Below are positions 4,908 to 5,396 of a stretch of 5,396 nucleotides of DNA, piece after piece (the first letter of the stretch is position 1; each line of letters opens with the position of its first letter). The stretch is taken from positions 1 through 5,396 of the forward strand of contig USCN01000101.1 in assembly GCA_900553165.1 (NCBI GenBank). The letters run 5' to 3'. The DNA comes from an uncultured Collinsella sp. Its GTDB lineage: Bacteria > Actinomycetota > Coriobacteriia > Coriobacteriales > Coriobacteriaceae. Both the position numbers and the translations under genes were made by a program. The notes under the pieces were generated by a model that saw only the letters and a program-made list of their open reading frames with translations, was not told the DNA's origin and did no database searches.

Positions 4908-5396
4908 ATGGAGTTCAAGCAGATGGAGATGGATGACAACAAGCGTAGACGGAATATGATCCTCTACGTGCTCATCGCCTTCGTCGTCTACCTCGTGCTC
5001 TCGACCGTTCTGTTCCCCAACATCGGTCACACGCAGCAGATTACGAAGACCGATTACTCGACGTTTGTCAAGGCGCTCGATAAGAAGAGTGTCGACAAGG
5101 TCGAGTACAACACGGACGATTACTCGATTTATTACACCAAGAAGGGCGAGGACGAGAACATCGCCTATAAGACGACCGGTGTGCCGAACGATGCGGGCTT
5201 TACCGATCGCGTGCTTGAGTCTGGCGCTTCGCTGGAGTCGGTCGTTCCCGATAAAAACTCGGGTTTGATGACCTACTACCTGCTCACACTCATTCTTCCC
5301 ATGGCGATTTTCTTCCTCATCGGTTGGTGGCTCAACCGCCGCATGAAGAAGGCTATGGGCGATGACGGCCCGTCGATGAACTTTGGCGGCGGCGGT
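4908..5396 (+). CDS. ftsH: ATP-dependent zinc metalloprotease FtsH, N-terminal part only (3' end outside window)
   Basis: FtsH is a membrane-anchored AAA+ protease that degrades misfolded membrane proteins and short-lived regulators. The 163 codons in the window run open to the edge. They show a basic start (NKRRR, 11-15), a first membrane helix (about 17-36), an extracytoplasmic FtsH_ext domain (about 43-117) with YSTFVKAL (50-57) and VEYNTDDYSIYY (65-76), and a second helix (about 121-141). A basic stretch (NRRMKKAM, 143-150) and the characteristic Gly-rich linker MNFGGGG (157-163) follow, just before where the AAA+ module should begin. A TAG at 4905-4907 limits the start to 4908 or later. 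ATG 4908 has no ribosome site, while in-frame ATG 4923 has GGAG (4910-4913) nine bases upstream, so the true start may be 4923. The AAA+ and HExxH protease regions lie beyond the window. Confidence 0.93.
   Translation, partial: MEFKQMEMDDNKRRRNMILYVLIAFVVYLVLSTVLFPNIGHTQQITKTDYSTFVKALDKKSVDKVEYNTDDYSIYYTKKGEDENIAYKTTGVPNDAGFTDRVLESGASLESVVPDKNSGLMTYYLLTLILPMAIFFLIGWWLNRRMKKAMGDDGPSMNFGGGG

Noticed and set aside
4617..5030. Minus-strand open frame of 137 codons across the cobO remnant and ftsH start
   Set aside because: It is out of frame with both recognisable cobO segments and antisense to ftsH; the protein is low-complexity and basic.

Overview
The window looks like chromosomal DNA from a high-GC actinobacterium of the class Coriobacteriia, most likely Collinsella or a close relative. 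That assignment is inference. It rests on GC-rich third codon positions, a thyA-folA pair with divergent active-site motifs, a CobO remnant and strong GGAGG-type ribosome sites. No RNA gene, CRISPR array, transposase or phage gene is visible.

Layout. Positions 1-412 (minus) hold the start of a gene for a DUF134 (UPF0251) helix-turn-helix protein fused to a NifX/NifB-like dinitrogenase-cofactor domain, cut by the window edge. It diverges from the plus-strand genes across 413-578, which contain two copies of a CATATG-centred palindrome and candidate promoters. Positions 579-1955 are a tightly spaced thyA-folA operon (dTMP synthesis plus dihydrofolate recycling), followed by a GC-rich hairpin. 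Positions 2065-2979 encode a SPOUT/TrmH-family RNA 2'-O-methyltransferase, and 3104-4453 a 12-helix MATE-family exporter. Positions 4454-4907 contain no intact gene. They hold an 18-bp-armed inverted repeat (4477-4545), a wrecked minus-strand cobO (4583-4830) and a further inverted repeat (4870-4901). The window ends inside the 5' part of ftsH (4908 onward, plus).

Function. ThyA consumes methylene-tetrahydrofolate and releases dihydrofolate; FolA reduces that back, so their coupling is a complete metabolic unit. The remaining genes are independent housekeeping or transport genes. The most interesting items are three: the pair of helically phased palindromes between the DUF134 gene and thyA; the inverted repeat at 4477-4545, whose imperfect pairs become G-U wobbles only when read as minus-strand RNA; and the cobO pseudogene, which keeps its Walker A loop and C-terminus but has lost its middle. 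Most of the window is otherwise ordinary, and I see no convincing new multi-gene system.
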